64,000 bases of DNA from Oikopleura dioica. Lineage: Eukaryota > Chordata > Appendicularia > Copelata > Oikopleuridae. Where the stretch lies: assembly GCA_907165135.1 (NCBI GenBank), contig OU015568.1, positions 15,635,208 to 15,699,207 of the forward strand, written 5' to 3'. Both the position numbers and the translations under genes were made by a program. The notes under the pieces are model-generated. The model saw only the letters and a list, made by a program, of their open reading frames with translations, was not told the origin of the DNA and ran no database searches. The number at the start of each line of letters is the position of its first letter. Position 1 is the first letter of the stretch. Below are positions 1-11,260 of the stretch, piece by piece.

Positions 1-950
1 GCATTCAAGGCTTCATTCTTGCACTTTATTTACTTTCCAAGGAGTTGTTCGGTATTAACGATTGGCAGGGAAGAGCTAGATGGCTCAAATGGGATTTCAT
101 ATGATTTATATTGTTCACCATCAAATATTATTTTTAAATATAAATTTTGCAGATTTTTATCAATATTATGGTTTTGCTTTTTTTCGTATTTTTCGTGCTC
201 GAACCTTTCCTGGGCAGGAATTGACAGACGAAGATTGGCAATGAGGAGTTGCTTCGCTTCGCATGAGTTCCGAATAATATCATTATCTTTTACGCCATTT
301 CTACTCGATCAATCTCAAGAGTAACTGAGCATTTGCAAGGTGTCCTTCTCAAGTGCTGGAAAATAATGCACTTTCTTCTAAACGAATATTAGCCCGAGTT
401 GCGCAACGGCTCTTGAATTCGAAAACCCCACGTAAGGTTAACAACACTGCTAAAAGCTAAAGAGCTAAACATAAACTTTTTTCTTTCTTTCGCTTTTTTC
501 GAACCCGACTTCTAAAACACAAAATACAGACTCTTCGTTTATGTTTTTCGAAAAAAAAACAATTATTATCTTTGACCTTTGCTCCTTCATAGAAAGTTGT
601 CTGCTAGGTACTACATAAGGTTTTGTAAAAATACTGGAAGGCCCGTTAGAGAGTCGCCAGTACATAACACCTTCTTAGGGTTAAAAAGTCTGTATGAGGC
701 CAATTTAGGGACCCCCCTAGAAGTGCGAAAGTATGTCTTCTTGGAGCAAGTTTTTCTCCAAAACTATCCTAGATACACCCTTAATTTTTATTGGCACTTT
801 TAGATCTAACCCTCGACTACAACCGTTCCCAATATGATGATTTCTCGATATCAAACTTAAGGATATACAGGCCGTTAATGCTCAGGTTGCTAGGAGCAAG
901 CTTTTTTGGGTTTTTAGTTGAGGTATACGGTATACCCTTAATTTTTTCTG
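1..950. other. Intergenic sequence, nothing recognised
   Basis: AT-rich sequence with short, uninformative open frames on both strands. I see no protein family, RNA gene or clear repeat pair. The stretch near 912-945 carries the palindromic GTATAC and CCCTTAA strings that recur at MITE ends elsewhere in the window. Confidence 0.4.
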
Positions 951-956
951 GATAGC

Positions 957-1753
957 TTAACAGCCCGAGAAAGAGTAGTTCTTAATCCAGTTTATCAGAA
1001 CTCCGGGCCCACTGGAAGAGGTAGATGAGCTTGGAGGAGGTAGAATTGAAATACGACGGCTATTTTGAATCGCTTGATCCGTTGGCCGCCTTTTAATTGT
1101 TTCAGCATGGCGGCGTTTTGTTTCTTCTAACTCTCTTTTGGTGATGCTCATGGCGATGGCGAAGGCTACTGGAATCAGGAAGACGTTGGAATATGCTTTT
1201 TTGAGGATTGTTAAGAAAGGGTCTTTTCGACAGACAGTTTTGTTGAGTTTTTTAGATTGTGGCTTCCAGTAAATCCACTTTGCCTATCAAAACAGCACAG
1301 AATTCGATTTTCTTCCAGAGCATGTTCTGACTTTCGCCGTGAATGAAGCGGTAGAAGAGAATGTTCAGAAAAGTGATAATCTGCCGCGGTATCCAGCTCA
1401 GGAAAAACGCACCCGTGACGAAGCGGGTCTCAATTTCATTTTTACAAGAAATTATAAAAAAATTGATTGCTTTGCAATTTTTTTAGCCTACCTGTCGCGT
1501 GATGGATTCGGACGACTTTTGCCTCTTTCGAACTTCTGCGTCCATTATTGAGTACGAGTTCTGTGATACCACCCCGCTGATTAGCGCTGGAGATCTGATA
1601 AGGCTTTGGATTGTTGAAGTTTGCTTCCTGACGTTGACTTCGATTTTGATATTCACCTTTCAGTGGGGATAAAAACGATGAAAATTGCTTGAAAAACGAG
1701 AAGTCTAAAATTGTCACGAATGTAACGAAGGTCACTAAAGTCAATAAAAACAT
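957..1753 (-). pseudogene. Class A GPCR-like remnant (TM6-TM7 region)
   Basis: Read on the minus strand, a basic segment (RRSSKEAKVVRI) leads into a hydrophobic stretch with FFLSWIP, resembling the CWxP of TM6 in rhodopsin-class receptors. A later segment (SNVFLIPVAFAIAMS followed by ITKREL) resembles a divergent TM7 and the start of the cytoplasmic tail, where NPxxY would be expected. The pieces lie in order, but a stop codon separates them and I could not join them with good splice sites. The tail is rich in Arg, Pro and Ser. This is either a degenerate receptor or a gene with a non-canonical intron that I could not resolve. No ligand class can be named. Confidence 0.3.
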
Positions 1754-2010
1754 TAACCCTTACTCTAACCCTAACCGAATACGTGACATTCGTGACAATT
1801 TTAGTCGCCATTGAATATGTCACGAATGTCACTAATGTCACGATTTACCTGAATATGTCACTAAGAAAAGACATGTTTTCGTTACATTCATGACATTCGT
1901 GACATTCGTGACATATTCTGTGGCGACCAAAATGTCACGAATGTCACGAATTTGGTTAGAATTAAAGTTAGGGTGACGATTTATGCTGATTTTATTGACT
2001 TTCGTGACAA
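1715..2010. repeat. GTCACGAATGT-type minisatellite
   Basis: The motif GTCACGAATGTCAC and its complement (GTGACATTCGTGAC) recur roughly a dozen times with variable spacing and in both orientations. An interstitial CTAACCCTAACC tract lies at about 1765. The mixed orientations make the region locally self-complementary. Confidence 0.75.
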
Positions 2011-2903
2011 TCGTGACAATTTTAGCAGTGTTCGAAAAACGAAATTTTATCCCCCAATATAAAGCACAATGAATAAAGGAACGAGCTGCGCCAGAAATCT
2101 AAATTTCGTTAAAAAAGCAACTCATTTTCAATACTCTTTTCCCAGCGAAAAAGTGAGCATAAGCCGGAAAGAAACAAGATTGATTTAATGACCCTTAGTT
2201 TTTAGACGTTTCTAGTTCCACCTAAATATGCGGCTCATAACAAATCTGCTCGACTGAAATTCAGAGAACCACCTCTGTTTTCCAAATATTAGACTTTGGC
2301 AAGGGCAAACAAAGAGAATTTTTATTTACTAACGCGCGAATGAGGTTAGATTTTATTAAAGTTTACGGGAAATTGAGAGAATTAAAAATCATGCAATTCA
2401 ATTTTCAAATTTTTTAGAATAAATTATGAAGTGACACCCTTATTTTTAAAAAAATTGATCTTTTTTTATATTTTAATAAATTTAGAATAAATTTAATTAA
2501 AATCTTATTTTTTAAAATTTGAATTTTAATGAAATTTTTTCACGAAAATTGAGCATGACAACCACCTTAATTCGAATCCAGACTTGTTTAACAAAAGAAA
2601 ACTCCTTACGCAAGGAAAAAATCCACACTCTGAGAAAGCGTCTCGCCGCTTTAGAACCATCTTTTACGTGTTGGAATACTAATCCGTCGTGTTCAGAATG
2701 CTCGACTGGAGCTTATTCTTAGAGTGCCACTGTATACGAAACGTGGTGTTGCCCTTGGTTGTTTGTTACTTTGCGATCCGATTTTGCTGGTTTCTATGGA
2801 CTCAGGTCAAGACCTTCGTTATTTATGCTTCCAAGCCTGCTTTTGACTTTGTCGCTGCTGCTGACGGTGGCTTTGGTAAGTAGAGTTACTTTGGTTGATG
2901 CTG

Positions 2904-3093
2904 ACTGGGCTCGGAAACCTGAGTGAAAACCCTGAGTCAGGTTCTGAGCGAGCTAAAATGAAGCAGCTACTTTTCGATAAGGACTGAAACTATATTATTG
3001 AGAAGCCGCTTCGCGGCTTTGTTTGGTGAAAGCCGCTACGCGGCTTTTAACAAGAGCTATTTCAAATCCTGACTCAGATTTTCCTTCTCAAAA
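2904..3093. mobile_element. MITE of the CTGGGCTCGGCAACC family, divergent copy
   Basis: The left end resembles CTGGGCTCGGMAACCTGAGT, and CCTGAGTCAGG-type inner repeats occur near both ends. Two internal palindromes (AAGCCGCTTCGCGGCTT and AAGCCGCTACGCGGCTT) match those in the copies at 34168 and 35102. The right end is degraded, so no target duplication can be assigned. Confidence 0.6.
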
Positions 3094-4080
3094 ATCACAT
3101 AAAAAAGGGGGGAATGGAAGGTGAGTCGGCCACCCAGACCAGATTTTTAAAAATGATAACAGCTGGAACGTTCTCTCAGCACAACGCGGCTTATCAATCA
3201 TCGCCCAGGGGAGCAAGTGACTGTAATCAGCAGAGGAAATCGGTACGGTGCAGGGCAAAAGGGCCGCATTCGCAAATAAAAATCTGTTTTCAATGGCCCC
3301 TCCTTTCTCTAATCCGTCGTACTAAGAGATAATAATTGTAGTTGCTGCCTTTTACAGTCGATGTTCTTCTTCTCCTCCGGTCTTGTATAGTAGCACATCA
3401 GGGCAACGAGCTTATAGCGCAAATTTTTGGGCTGTAGGGCGGCCACGGTACAAATTTGTACCGCCGTTACAATTTTGTACCGCCGGTACAAGCCAAAAAT
3501 AAAATCCGAGCTAGAATTGAAGGAAACTCCGTAGTAGTTTAGATAAGGTGGAGTGCCAAAACAGTTGTACTGTTCTCAAAACAAAATCTATAGAACTTCC
3601 TTCGTTCTTTCAAATCGCTTTCAAATTTTAAATAATTTAGCAATATTCTCAAAATCTGCTCTCAGTTTGCTGACTTGGAAACAGATCTCATCGAAAAATT
3701 TCCAAATTCGAAGTCAGTGTTCTCTTTGGCCAATGCAGATCTATATCACTCAGCAGGTAGCATTTGGCATTCAAATCAAAATACAACGCTCCCAGCGACT
3801 CTGTTATTTCAATTTCTAAAAAGTGCGCACTGTTTGAACTCCGCCGTGGTTGTGAGTTGTGGTCGGGGCTGGAGATTATTGAAATAAGTTCGCTCAACGC
3901 CCTATCTAACGCACCAAAAGTCTACCGTCATATTTTCCCGCAAAGTCACTGTTGTGGCTTTTTTTCTAAAATGAATCGAGCTGGGAGTTCTGGAAATTCA
4001 TCCACCTATCGTTAGACGTTCGAATTGGAGTTCTAGCTTCTGAAATGATAGTGGAAAGTTTAATCTTATCGAAAATTTAA
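3094..4080. other. Intergenic or 5' region of the SDR gene, nothing firm
   Basis: Short open frames only. A first exon of the downstream dehydrogenase must lie here or further upstream, because the Rossmann-fold exon starts internally at about 4081, but I cannot identify it. Confidence 0.3.
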
Positions 4081-4753
4081 GCGCTGATAACTGGCGGAGC
4101 AGGGGGGATTGGCCGTTCCTGCGCCATCGAGTTCGCAAAAATGGGCATCAACCTTTTCCTCGTCGACTACAGTGCTGACCTCCTTCCAAAAACCGTCGCC
4201 GAAATCAAGAAAATCAATCCAAAAATCCAGATCAAAAGCAAAATCATGGATTTGACCAAACTAATGACGGATAAATCCGCTTACGAGGAGTTCAAAAACG
4301 AGTTGGATTCGGAAAAGATCGGTATTTTGTTTAATAATGCTGGCATAGGAAAAAGGGATGAAAAAAAACAATGAAGAAAAAGATGCTTGTTAGAGACTCT
4401 TTAATTAGAAAAAATGCTGAGTTGAAAAAGTGCGGTTATTCAGAAAACGAGAGCCAATTGTTTTAAATTAAAATTACCATCCCACCAAAGCCGAAACCAA
4501 GCTGTTTAATTACTCCGAAAGCTCGTACGAAGAAATCACGAACTTGGTGAAAATCAACATCGGCGTTCCCGCATTGCTCGACAGAATCGTTCTTCCTCAA
4601 ATGCTAAAGCGGAAGAACGGGCTGATCATGAACATGGGATCTGCTTCCGCAAAGACACCAGTCGGCCTGTTGCCTTTATATGGATCGTCCAAGTCGGGGT
4701 ACACGAAAGATAAACACTTCTAACATTGCTACGGAGTATCTGTCCGGAAAGTA

Positions 4754-5136
4754 CAGTTATTTTCCTCTTTTGTGGACATTTTTTGTCCCATATTTTCTCA
4801 AAAATGTCCACAAAAGTGGGCAAGAGTCTCCAAAAAATGTCCCAACGTAGAGGCTTAAAATTTTTCGCTCCCATTAGTTTCTATCTAAAAACAGCAAATT
4901 TCATCCTTGAAACGCATTTTTCTTGCTTATTTTTTACTAAAGTCGGTTAAATGTTCCTCAAAAGCCACAAATATCTTAGAAAAAAGAAAAGATTTTTGAA
5001 AAAATACGCTATTTTTATCACCAGGGAAAATGTCCACAAAAGTGGAACATAATCTTTGCAAAAGTGTCCCACATAAACCCCTTTAAATGAAGAAAATGTC
5101 CACAAAGTTGGGATCCACAAAAGAGGAAAAAAACTG
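4754..5136. mobile_element. Tc1/mariner-like MITE, TA target duplication
   Basis: The terminal inverted repeats begin CAGTTATTTTCCTCTTTTGT and end with its complement, flanked by TA on both sides (4752-4753 and 5137-5138). The interior repeats TGTCCACAAAAGTGG several times. CAGT termini and a TA duplication are typical of Tc1/mariner. No transposase frame is present, so it is non-autonomous. Confidence 0.7.
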
Positions 5137-5195
5137 TATTGACTCAAAGAATACCAAATATGACAAGTTTCTAGCTCTAAACCATAGTACAGAGG

Positions 5196-5436
5196 GTAGG
5201 ATCGCTAACCTGCGTAGAAAACCTGAGTCAAGATTTGAGAGCTTTACGTTAGAGTTATAAAAGTACCCTCAGCCGTAACAAGGACACACTCCCCTGAGGG
5301 CAAGCCTGGTTAGCTCAGTCGGTAGAGCGTTGGACTCTTAATCCAACGGTCGCGGGTTCGAGCCCCGCATTAGGCTTACTTTTTCTCAATCCCTATTCCT
5401 AACCCCAATAGAGTCAGGTTTTCGTCACAAGTTGAC
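5196..5436. mobile_element. CCTGAGTCAGG-family element surrounding a tRNA gene
   Basis: The left flank of the tRNA carries ATCGCTAACCTGCGTAGAAA with CCTGAGTCAAG. The right flank carries AGAGTCAGGTTTTCGTCACA with AAGTTGAC, in the inverted order seen at the ends of the 34168, 35102 and 6092 copies. The GC-rich palindromic core of those copies is absent and the tRNA occupies its place. The ends are divergent and no target duplication is evident. Confidence 0.45.
5304..5376 (+). tRNA. tRNA-Lys (anticodon CUU)
   Basis: A complete 73-nt cloverleaf: acceptor arm GCCTGGT pairs with ATTAGGC (two G-U pairs) with discriminator U. The D-arm is TAGCTCAGTCGGTAGAGC. The anticodon stem TTGGA/TCCAA encloses CTCTTAA, giving anticodon CTT. 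The T-arm contains GGTTCGAGCC. The A and B boxes of an RNA polymerase III promoter are intact and a T-run follows at about 5380. There is no intron and no encoded CCA. Confidence 0.95.
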
Positions 5437-6091
5437 TAGCACTCTTGGAATTTTAAGGCTAGCCAAAATAGGTTCTAAAAGTCTATAATTTTAAACTTTG
5501 AAGTTTCGCCTCTCAAGAATACTTTAACGGAGGAGTCTAAAATTTAGTGGCCTTCAGTGGACAGCAAAGCTCATGTAAACTTTTAAGTCAAGAGGTTGAC
5601 CCTTTTTAAAGTCCTTCATGATTCAGCTTTCGCAAAGTCTACAAGACGCTTATCCTTCGCACGAAAGCGGCATTACATTTCACGTGTTCCATCCACAATT
5701 CATTCGAACGCCAATGACGAAGGTTCTGGACGAAGGTACGCTAGTTATCCGAATTATTTAGATTTTATAGACTTTTGTCTAAGTGGTAATAAGATTGGTT
5801 ATTTTGAAACCAAGCGGTCATTGATGGAGAAAACAAGGAAACTAATCGTGTTATTAAGCCGACTCTTTTCAGGTGTTCATCAAGTGTGTTTTTCGCAAAA
5901 TCGATCTGCGTATTTGATAATTATTATTTCCCGAAGCGCGGTTGAAACAAAGTGAAGCTTTTTGTTTTCCCTAACACAAGGAGTTAATAAGGCTTGCTGA
6001 TGCTCATGCACATTTTGCGTGAAACTTAGGACATGTTTTTGGTTCAAGAAAAATCCACTTATTCGTCAAAATTCGGAATTTTAGACCTATT

Positions 6092-6308
6092 TTTAGCGGC
6101 AACCTGTGTAGAGAACGCGAGTCAGGTTCCTAAAGAACTTTTACGAAAAGCCGCGTAGCGGCTTTTTTTAAATACGGAGCCGCAAAGCGGCTTCGCCAAA
6201 ATTATAATTTCTATCTATTATATATTGTATATGATATATAACCTATTATAGCGAAGCCTAACCCTAACCCTAACCCTGACTCAGGAACTCTACACAGGTT
6301 GCCGATTC
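6092..6308. mobile_element. CCTGAGTCAGG-family MITE with telomere-like core
   Basis: The ends read CGGCAACCTGTGTAGAGAAC and the complement GTTCTCTACACAGGTTGCCG form. Inside lie GAGTCAGGTTCC/GACTCAGGAAC inner repeats, AAGCCGCGTAGCGGCTT and GAAGCCGC palindromes, and a CCTAACCCTAACCCTAACCC tract at about 6257. No clear target duplication. It lies within the damaged SDR gene, just before its C-terminal exon. Confidence 0.65.
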
Positions 6309-6639
6309 GGCAATGCCGAACCCAAATTTAGATTGGAAGGAGCAAAATAAAATTGCGGAAGCGATCAAAAACAAGTTCTTCCCTGTTGTCGAAGAATGGG
6401 TCCCTTCTGCGCTGAAAATGGTCGGAAGATATGAAACTTCTTGTGGATGGTACTTTCACGAGTTCGCCGGTAAAAAGAGATTTTTGAAGAAAAATTTATT
6501 TTTTTTAAAGTTTGGATGCAACCTGCAACTCAGTTTCTCGGTGCTCTGAAATGGGGATTTTCAAGAGATGCTGTCAGAAAAGCAATGAAGGAAAAACGAC
6601 TTCGAATGGAAAAATGTTCAAAGAAAAAGCAGTAACCCT

Positions 6640-8125
6640 AACGATACCCTGATAAAAACGCGCTAGACTAGAGCGGCCTTGATTCACTGATTCAAATAAA
6701 ATAAAGCAAAAATACCTGAAGACGAAATAGCCAGTCTCCCAAGGCACATTCCACTGGCAATAACAAGTGTACTTTGAATTTTGATCGTTCCAGATATTCC
6801 GGCATTTGTCAGGACCATTCGAGTCGAATTTTAGCGGACTTGGATGGATTCAAAAGTTGAAATCAACGAGGACTCATTCCAAAATCAATCACTTCTTTCG
6901 CGCGTTTTAATCTAAGCGAGATGCGAGAGAAATCACTTGATCCTCTGGTGATCCTCTTTTGGCTCATTTCGATCTAAGAATCCGTTTCTTGCACTTGATG
7001 TTTCATTCACCGTTAGTTGCTGGCGATAGTGGCTTATTCAGGGGTAATGCATATTCTGAACTAAATCCAACAATTCCAAAGTTAAATATGATCATCCTAA
7101 ATCGAAGACTTCTGAACTAGAATTTGGCATTTGGTTCCAAACTTCAGAAACTTGACAAAAAATCATGATTTTTGACCTCTGATTCTCCTTTTCTTATAAT
7201 CGAGGATCTATCGGAATAACTGTCAATTCGTATTCGTTACGATCTCTTATAAATTATGCGCCATTAGTAACGCGATAATGGATAGTTTACTCGAGTTCGG
7301 TTGGAGATTTGAAATTAAGGATGTCCACAAGGAAAAAAACTATACGGAACATAGTCAAAATTCCGCACAGAATCATGATGATTGGGGAAAATTGCTGTGG
7401 ACACCCTTAATTCGACGATTTTACTGATTTTTGGGGACCCCCTCTGGTATTTAAAGAAATCAATTAAAATAGTGAGAAACTGTCAGATTTGTCAAAATAA
7501 ATATTTCATCTCTGCCTGTGAAATTGACAAGCTAAGGTAAGATTACTAAGTATTTCGCTGTGGCTAAGAAAAAAAATAAGTCAAGTTCAAGTCAAGTAAT
7601 CCGACAGTTGGAGAAATGCAGATTTACGCGAAAAGTAAATCGCTCATTAATGTCGAATTGGCTGCGATACCCTGTCCAAGCTGTCTATATTGCATTTGCA
7701 CAAGACAAATGGTCAGCGTCGCGGCCCAAGTAGCCAGAGTTGTCTTTACCGAGTGGCTAATCGTTCTCAGCTCGCGCAGCTTTAGCGGGTAAACTGTTAT
7801 CGGGTTAAACTCTGCTCAGCTCGATATTAGTCTCATTTAGCAGCATCAGGAAAGTTCTATAGCGCTTCGTAGATTGTCTCTTTGGCTCAATAAAAATGAT
7901 CTTCTTCGAAAAACACATTCTCAACATTTCTTTAGTTAACCCTTAGCAACGCAGATGTATCTGTCCAGCGAAATCATGACCAAAAAGGCAGTTGATCCAT
8001 ACAAATTCAAAAGGGCCAGGAAACTATGAGTTTTGCACAAGAACCAGCCAAAAATCCAACTTTCGCTTGGGATCATTAATTTTGCGCTTACAACTAAAAC
8101 TTCCTTTTTCTTTGCCTAAGGCTAC
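6640..8125. other. Intergenic, repeat-rich; includes a short TTAA-bounded MITE
   Basis: No convincing coding exon. At about 7316-7413 a palindromic unit runs from TTAAGGATGTCCAC to GTGGACACCCTTAA, a small element bounded by TTAA. Confidence 0.4.
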
Positions 8126-8128
8126 TAC

Positions 8129-8822
8129 TTAAGGGTACCTGGGTCGAGATGGCCATCTTTGAGGGTAAATTACTACCCTTAATACTTAACGAAAAAAGCA
8201 CCTTAATAGCTGATTCAACAGATCTATCCTAGATCTCGGATCGTGACAGAGCAGTTTTTTCGATTTCAAAAATTTTTTTCAGAAAAAATGCCCTCAAAGT
8301 TGGCATCTCGGCCTAAAATGGCCAACTTTGACGCTAAATTCAGGCGAAAATTTTCATACAAACATTTTCTTTCTTTTTGGATACATAAAGTCTAAAGCCT
8401 CCTCTACAATCGTGACAGAGCAGATATTTGGATTTCAAAGATTTTTTTAACAAAATTTTCAAAAGATTGGTCTAGTCTTCACAAATTCCGCATTTTTGCT
8501 TGGTAAGCTTCCATTTTCCCCGGTTTTGAACAGAATTTAATTTTCTTGGGCAATTTTAAGCTTCACTACGATGTTAACCAGGCCATAAGCTTTCATTTAA
8601 GCCCTTAATCAGCAAAATTGGAGATGGAAAATTTTTCGTCAAAATTTGAGGCACTAGCATTTCCTATAGATTTTATACTTTACAGTGGTTTTTGACCGTG
8701 AAAACGTTTAGATAGCCATAGGGTCATTATAGAGTTTTTTGTTCCTTAGAACCTGTAGAATTGGATTCTTTGGTCAGAAAATGGTTTAAGGGGGTACCCA
8801 AACTCGACCTAGGTACCCTTAA
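8129..8822. mobile_element. TTAA-flanked non-autonomous DNA element
   Basis: TTAA occurs at both edges. The inverted termini read GGGTACCTGGGTCGAG and, from the other end, GGGTACCTAGGTCGAG. No transposase frame. Target preference for TTAA suggests piggyBac-like mobilisation, but the termini do not start with the usual CCC, so the superfamily call is tentative. Confidence 0.55.
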
Positions 8823-8871
8823 TCCTTAATCATTTAGGAACACAAATTCAAGAACGCTGTGCCCAAAAATG

Positions 8872-8988
8872 GACTAAACCAATTTATAGAAGTGCATTTT
8901 TGGATAACCAATAAGATTGCTGTATTTGTCCTAACAGCCAATCAAAACCCTGATCCATAAAATCGCTTCCATAAATTGGTTTAACCCC
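8872..8988. mobile_element. Short palindromic MITE (TAAACCAATTT ends)
   Basis: The ends are inverted copies of TAAACCAATTTATAGAAG and TTCCATAAATTGGTTTA. The interior is nearly the same, in inverse orientation, as 18426-18534, including the string caataagattgctgtatttg and its complement. Two copies in one window indicate a mobile family. Confidence 0.65.
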
Positions 8989-9199
8989 CAAAAATAACAT
9001 TGAAAATCGACTGATTTCTAGCCTAAAATCTAGGAAATCGATCCGGTCAAAATATAATCTGCTGCTAAAATTGAAGATGATCCCGGCCCGATTGTTAAGA
9101 ATTTGTTCAATCCACATCAATGGAAGTGCCTGGGTGAACACAACATTCGCCGCTGTCATGTTCAGTAAATATAAATGAGCTTTCATGCAGGATGCATAA

Positions 9200-10070
9200 G
9201 ATAAGGGTGTACCTACTCCTCTATGTTATCAAACTAATTTGACAGGAGCAATGGTGGATGAATTGATTAATATTTTTTCTGCATCCCGAAGCTACCGCTT
9301 TCTTTTTCTTCCAAACTTGAATGAGTTTTTTAATCAACCAAATGTTTCCGACCATTCCAAAGAGAAAAACAAAAAACTTCGCGGTTTTCATTTAAAAATA
9401 ATTTATTAAAATTTTTTTTTTGAATATTTTTAAGTGCCTTGTTTTGAAAACCTTCATAAACAACCAAGTAAATGTAAGTAAACACATCCAGTCGATTGAT
9501 AAATGTATGATAAAGTCCATCGCAATAAGCCAGGAAGTTCATTCTGTCGAATCCCATTTTCTATCAGTCCCAGCCAAATTCTTCAAGTTCTTGGAGTCTC
9601 TCGTCTTCAATCAAATTCTCTAATGAGGCGTATTCTCGGTAAACGAAGAGGGGGAGCAAGTTCAATAAAACTGCGGAATTGATGAATAAGATATTCATGT
9701 GGTCAGAGAACACAGTTGCACGTGCGCCACCACGCTAAATCCCCTTTCATCCCCAAAGGAGACACCATTTAATGAATTTATTTGCGGTTTTGGTTCTGTT
9801 AATCGTCGGGAGAAACGTTTCATTTTGCGCAATTATTGCCCTGAGTTCATAACTGTATGATACAGTCTGTATCTGTTAACATCTTTACATCAGTTTTGTT
9901 ACACATGGTTTTATTTTCAGTAAATGATGAATTAAATGAAATAAAAATATAACAAGGAATCTATATAACAAGTGTTGAATGAGTACTGCAGATGAATAAT
10001 TGATGTAGATAGATCATAAAACTTATTTGATTTGGACAGATTTTAAACAGGAATAGTAGTTGTTTTTCAC
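9200..10070. other. Mostly non-coding; one possible 44-aa minus-strand microprotein
   Basis: A minus-strand frame from 9698 to 9564 encodes a hydrophobic N-terminus (MNILFINSAVLLNLLPLF) followed by an acidic tail (LENLIEDERLQELEEFGWD). It looks like a small single-pass protein, but nothing supports expression. The remainder shows no recognised feature. Confidence 0.25.
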
Positions 10071-10073
10071 GAA

Positions 10074-11260
10074 TCAATAGTCATCGTCTTCCTCTTGATT
10101 CTCGATTTTATCTCGAATGAGATCCTCATTTTCTTTAATCGCCAAAATAGAGTCATCAAAACGGCCATCAACAATTTTTTCTATTAATTTTTTATATCGT
10201 TCTTTCTCCAGTTTATGTTCCTTTTCACGCTGACTTTCCAGTTCGGACACGTGGCAATCAATTTCTTTAATTTTTACATTAAGCTTTTCAATATCGTTCT
10301 GACATTTTTCTCGTTCTTTTCGAAGTTTTTCAATATAAGTGGACATTCTTGCCGATTTCTGGAACGTATGATGATTTGAAAGAAATTCCTGTAGACAAAC
10401 AGAATCTTTTTCCTCTTCGAGAGGCTGATTTTTTAATTCTTCTACTTTTTTCTCAACATTTTCAACGAATTTCATGTAGTTTGTATAAAGCGAATCCTTA
10501 TATTCCGCTTCAAACCAGTCCACTTCAACGGGTTCTTCCAACAGTTTATCCAAACGTTTATCCAAGAAATATGATTTGTCTTTTAGCCAGGCCTCGAAAT
10601 CACACCCATACTTATCAAAGTAGAATTTATGCCATGAGCATTTTGAGAATGTTCCATGTTCTTTTGCTATTTCTACTTCGACAACACCATTCAGACCATT
10701 ATTGAGAGTCGTTTCTATGATTATGCGAACAACGAAGTCTATATCCCTATAGGGGGCTTCCACGATCTTCAATATGAAATTTTTCTGAATTTTTCGTCTG
10801 AAATCGAGCAGAAGATTTGTAAGATCACAAACTGCGTGATACATAACTCGGCATGGGTGAGATAAAAGACCATAAATTTCATCTTTCGATAGAAAATTTC
10901 CCGTTTCGTCTTCTATGACAATTTCTGGTTCTTCAAAACAGTCTTTATGCGGAGAATGCGTATAAACAAAGCATCGTCGTTCTCTATAGAGGAAAATGTA
11001 TGTCTTTCTATAAATTGACATCTTCAAATTTTTCTTACAAACGACAGAAATAATGGACAACAAAAAATTATCACCTCCTTGCAATGTTTGTAGCACATGA
11101 CGACAATTAGATTTTGGCGGTCTACAACGGTAAATACAGTCAACCGCGCTTTAAAAAAAAGTATCGTGGTGCAATTACTAACCCTCTGTTTTTCTTCTGT
11201 AGAGAGACCTTCTTTTAACAAGAAATTTTCAATCTGACTTGGAAATCCAAGTTTACCCAT
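10074..11260 (-). CDS. Unrecognised protein with C-terminal coiled coil
   Basis: One short intron (about 11019-11071, GT...AG) joins a 5' exon starting MGKLGFPSQIENFLL at 11260 to a long exon beginning MSIYRKTYIFLYRERR. Across that join the frame stays open to the stop at 10074, giving roughly 380 residues. The N-terminal two thirds look globular, with several Cys/His residues and aromatic patches. The last 110 residues are highly charged (EKLRKEREKCQNDIEKLNVK, then repeated KE/EL heptads), a likely coiled coil with an acidic end (QEEDDDY). I recognise no family. An alternative GT donor after EEKQR near 11183 would shift the frame, so I prefer the longer first exon. The 5' end is otherwise unsupported. 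Confidence 0.6.

Larger units (their letters stand above)
4081..6633 (+). pseudogene. 17-beta-hydroxysteroid dehydrogenase-type SDR, probably damaged
   Basis: The first readable exon starts at an AG acceptor at 4080 and encodes the Rossmann fold with TGGAGGIG and, later, NNAGI. After an intron best read as AG...AC (4347-4485), the next exon carries the NxGS and YxxSK active site (MGSASAKTPVG, YGSSKS). The C-terminal exons at about 6313-6466 and 6513-6633 (SALKMVGRYETSCGW, then a lysine-rich end KKKQ) match the tail of HSD17B12/HSD17B3-like very-long-chain 3-ketoacyl-CoA or steroid dehydrogenases. After YGSSKSGYTK the frame breaks near 4712: the expected NIATEYLSGKYS continues in another frame. 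The segment between that and 6313 was not found. A Tc1-type MITE (4754-5136) and a tRNA-bearing element lie in between. Either this is a pseudogene, or an unrecognised intron or assembly error is present. The N-terminal exon is missing. Confidence 0.6.

Noticed and set aside
1715-2010. CRISPR-like array
   Set aside because: The short repeats vary in spacing and orientation and the context is eukaryotic; it is a minisatellite.
8989-9186. GPCR TM2-like segment (LYLLNMTAANVVF) on the minus strand
   Set aside because: It is suggestive alone, but no TM3 or other helices follow, a MITE overlaps the end of the frame, and it could be chance hydrophobicity.
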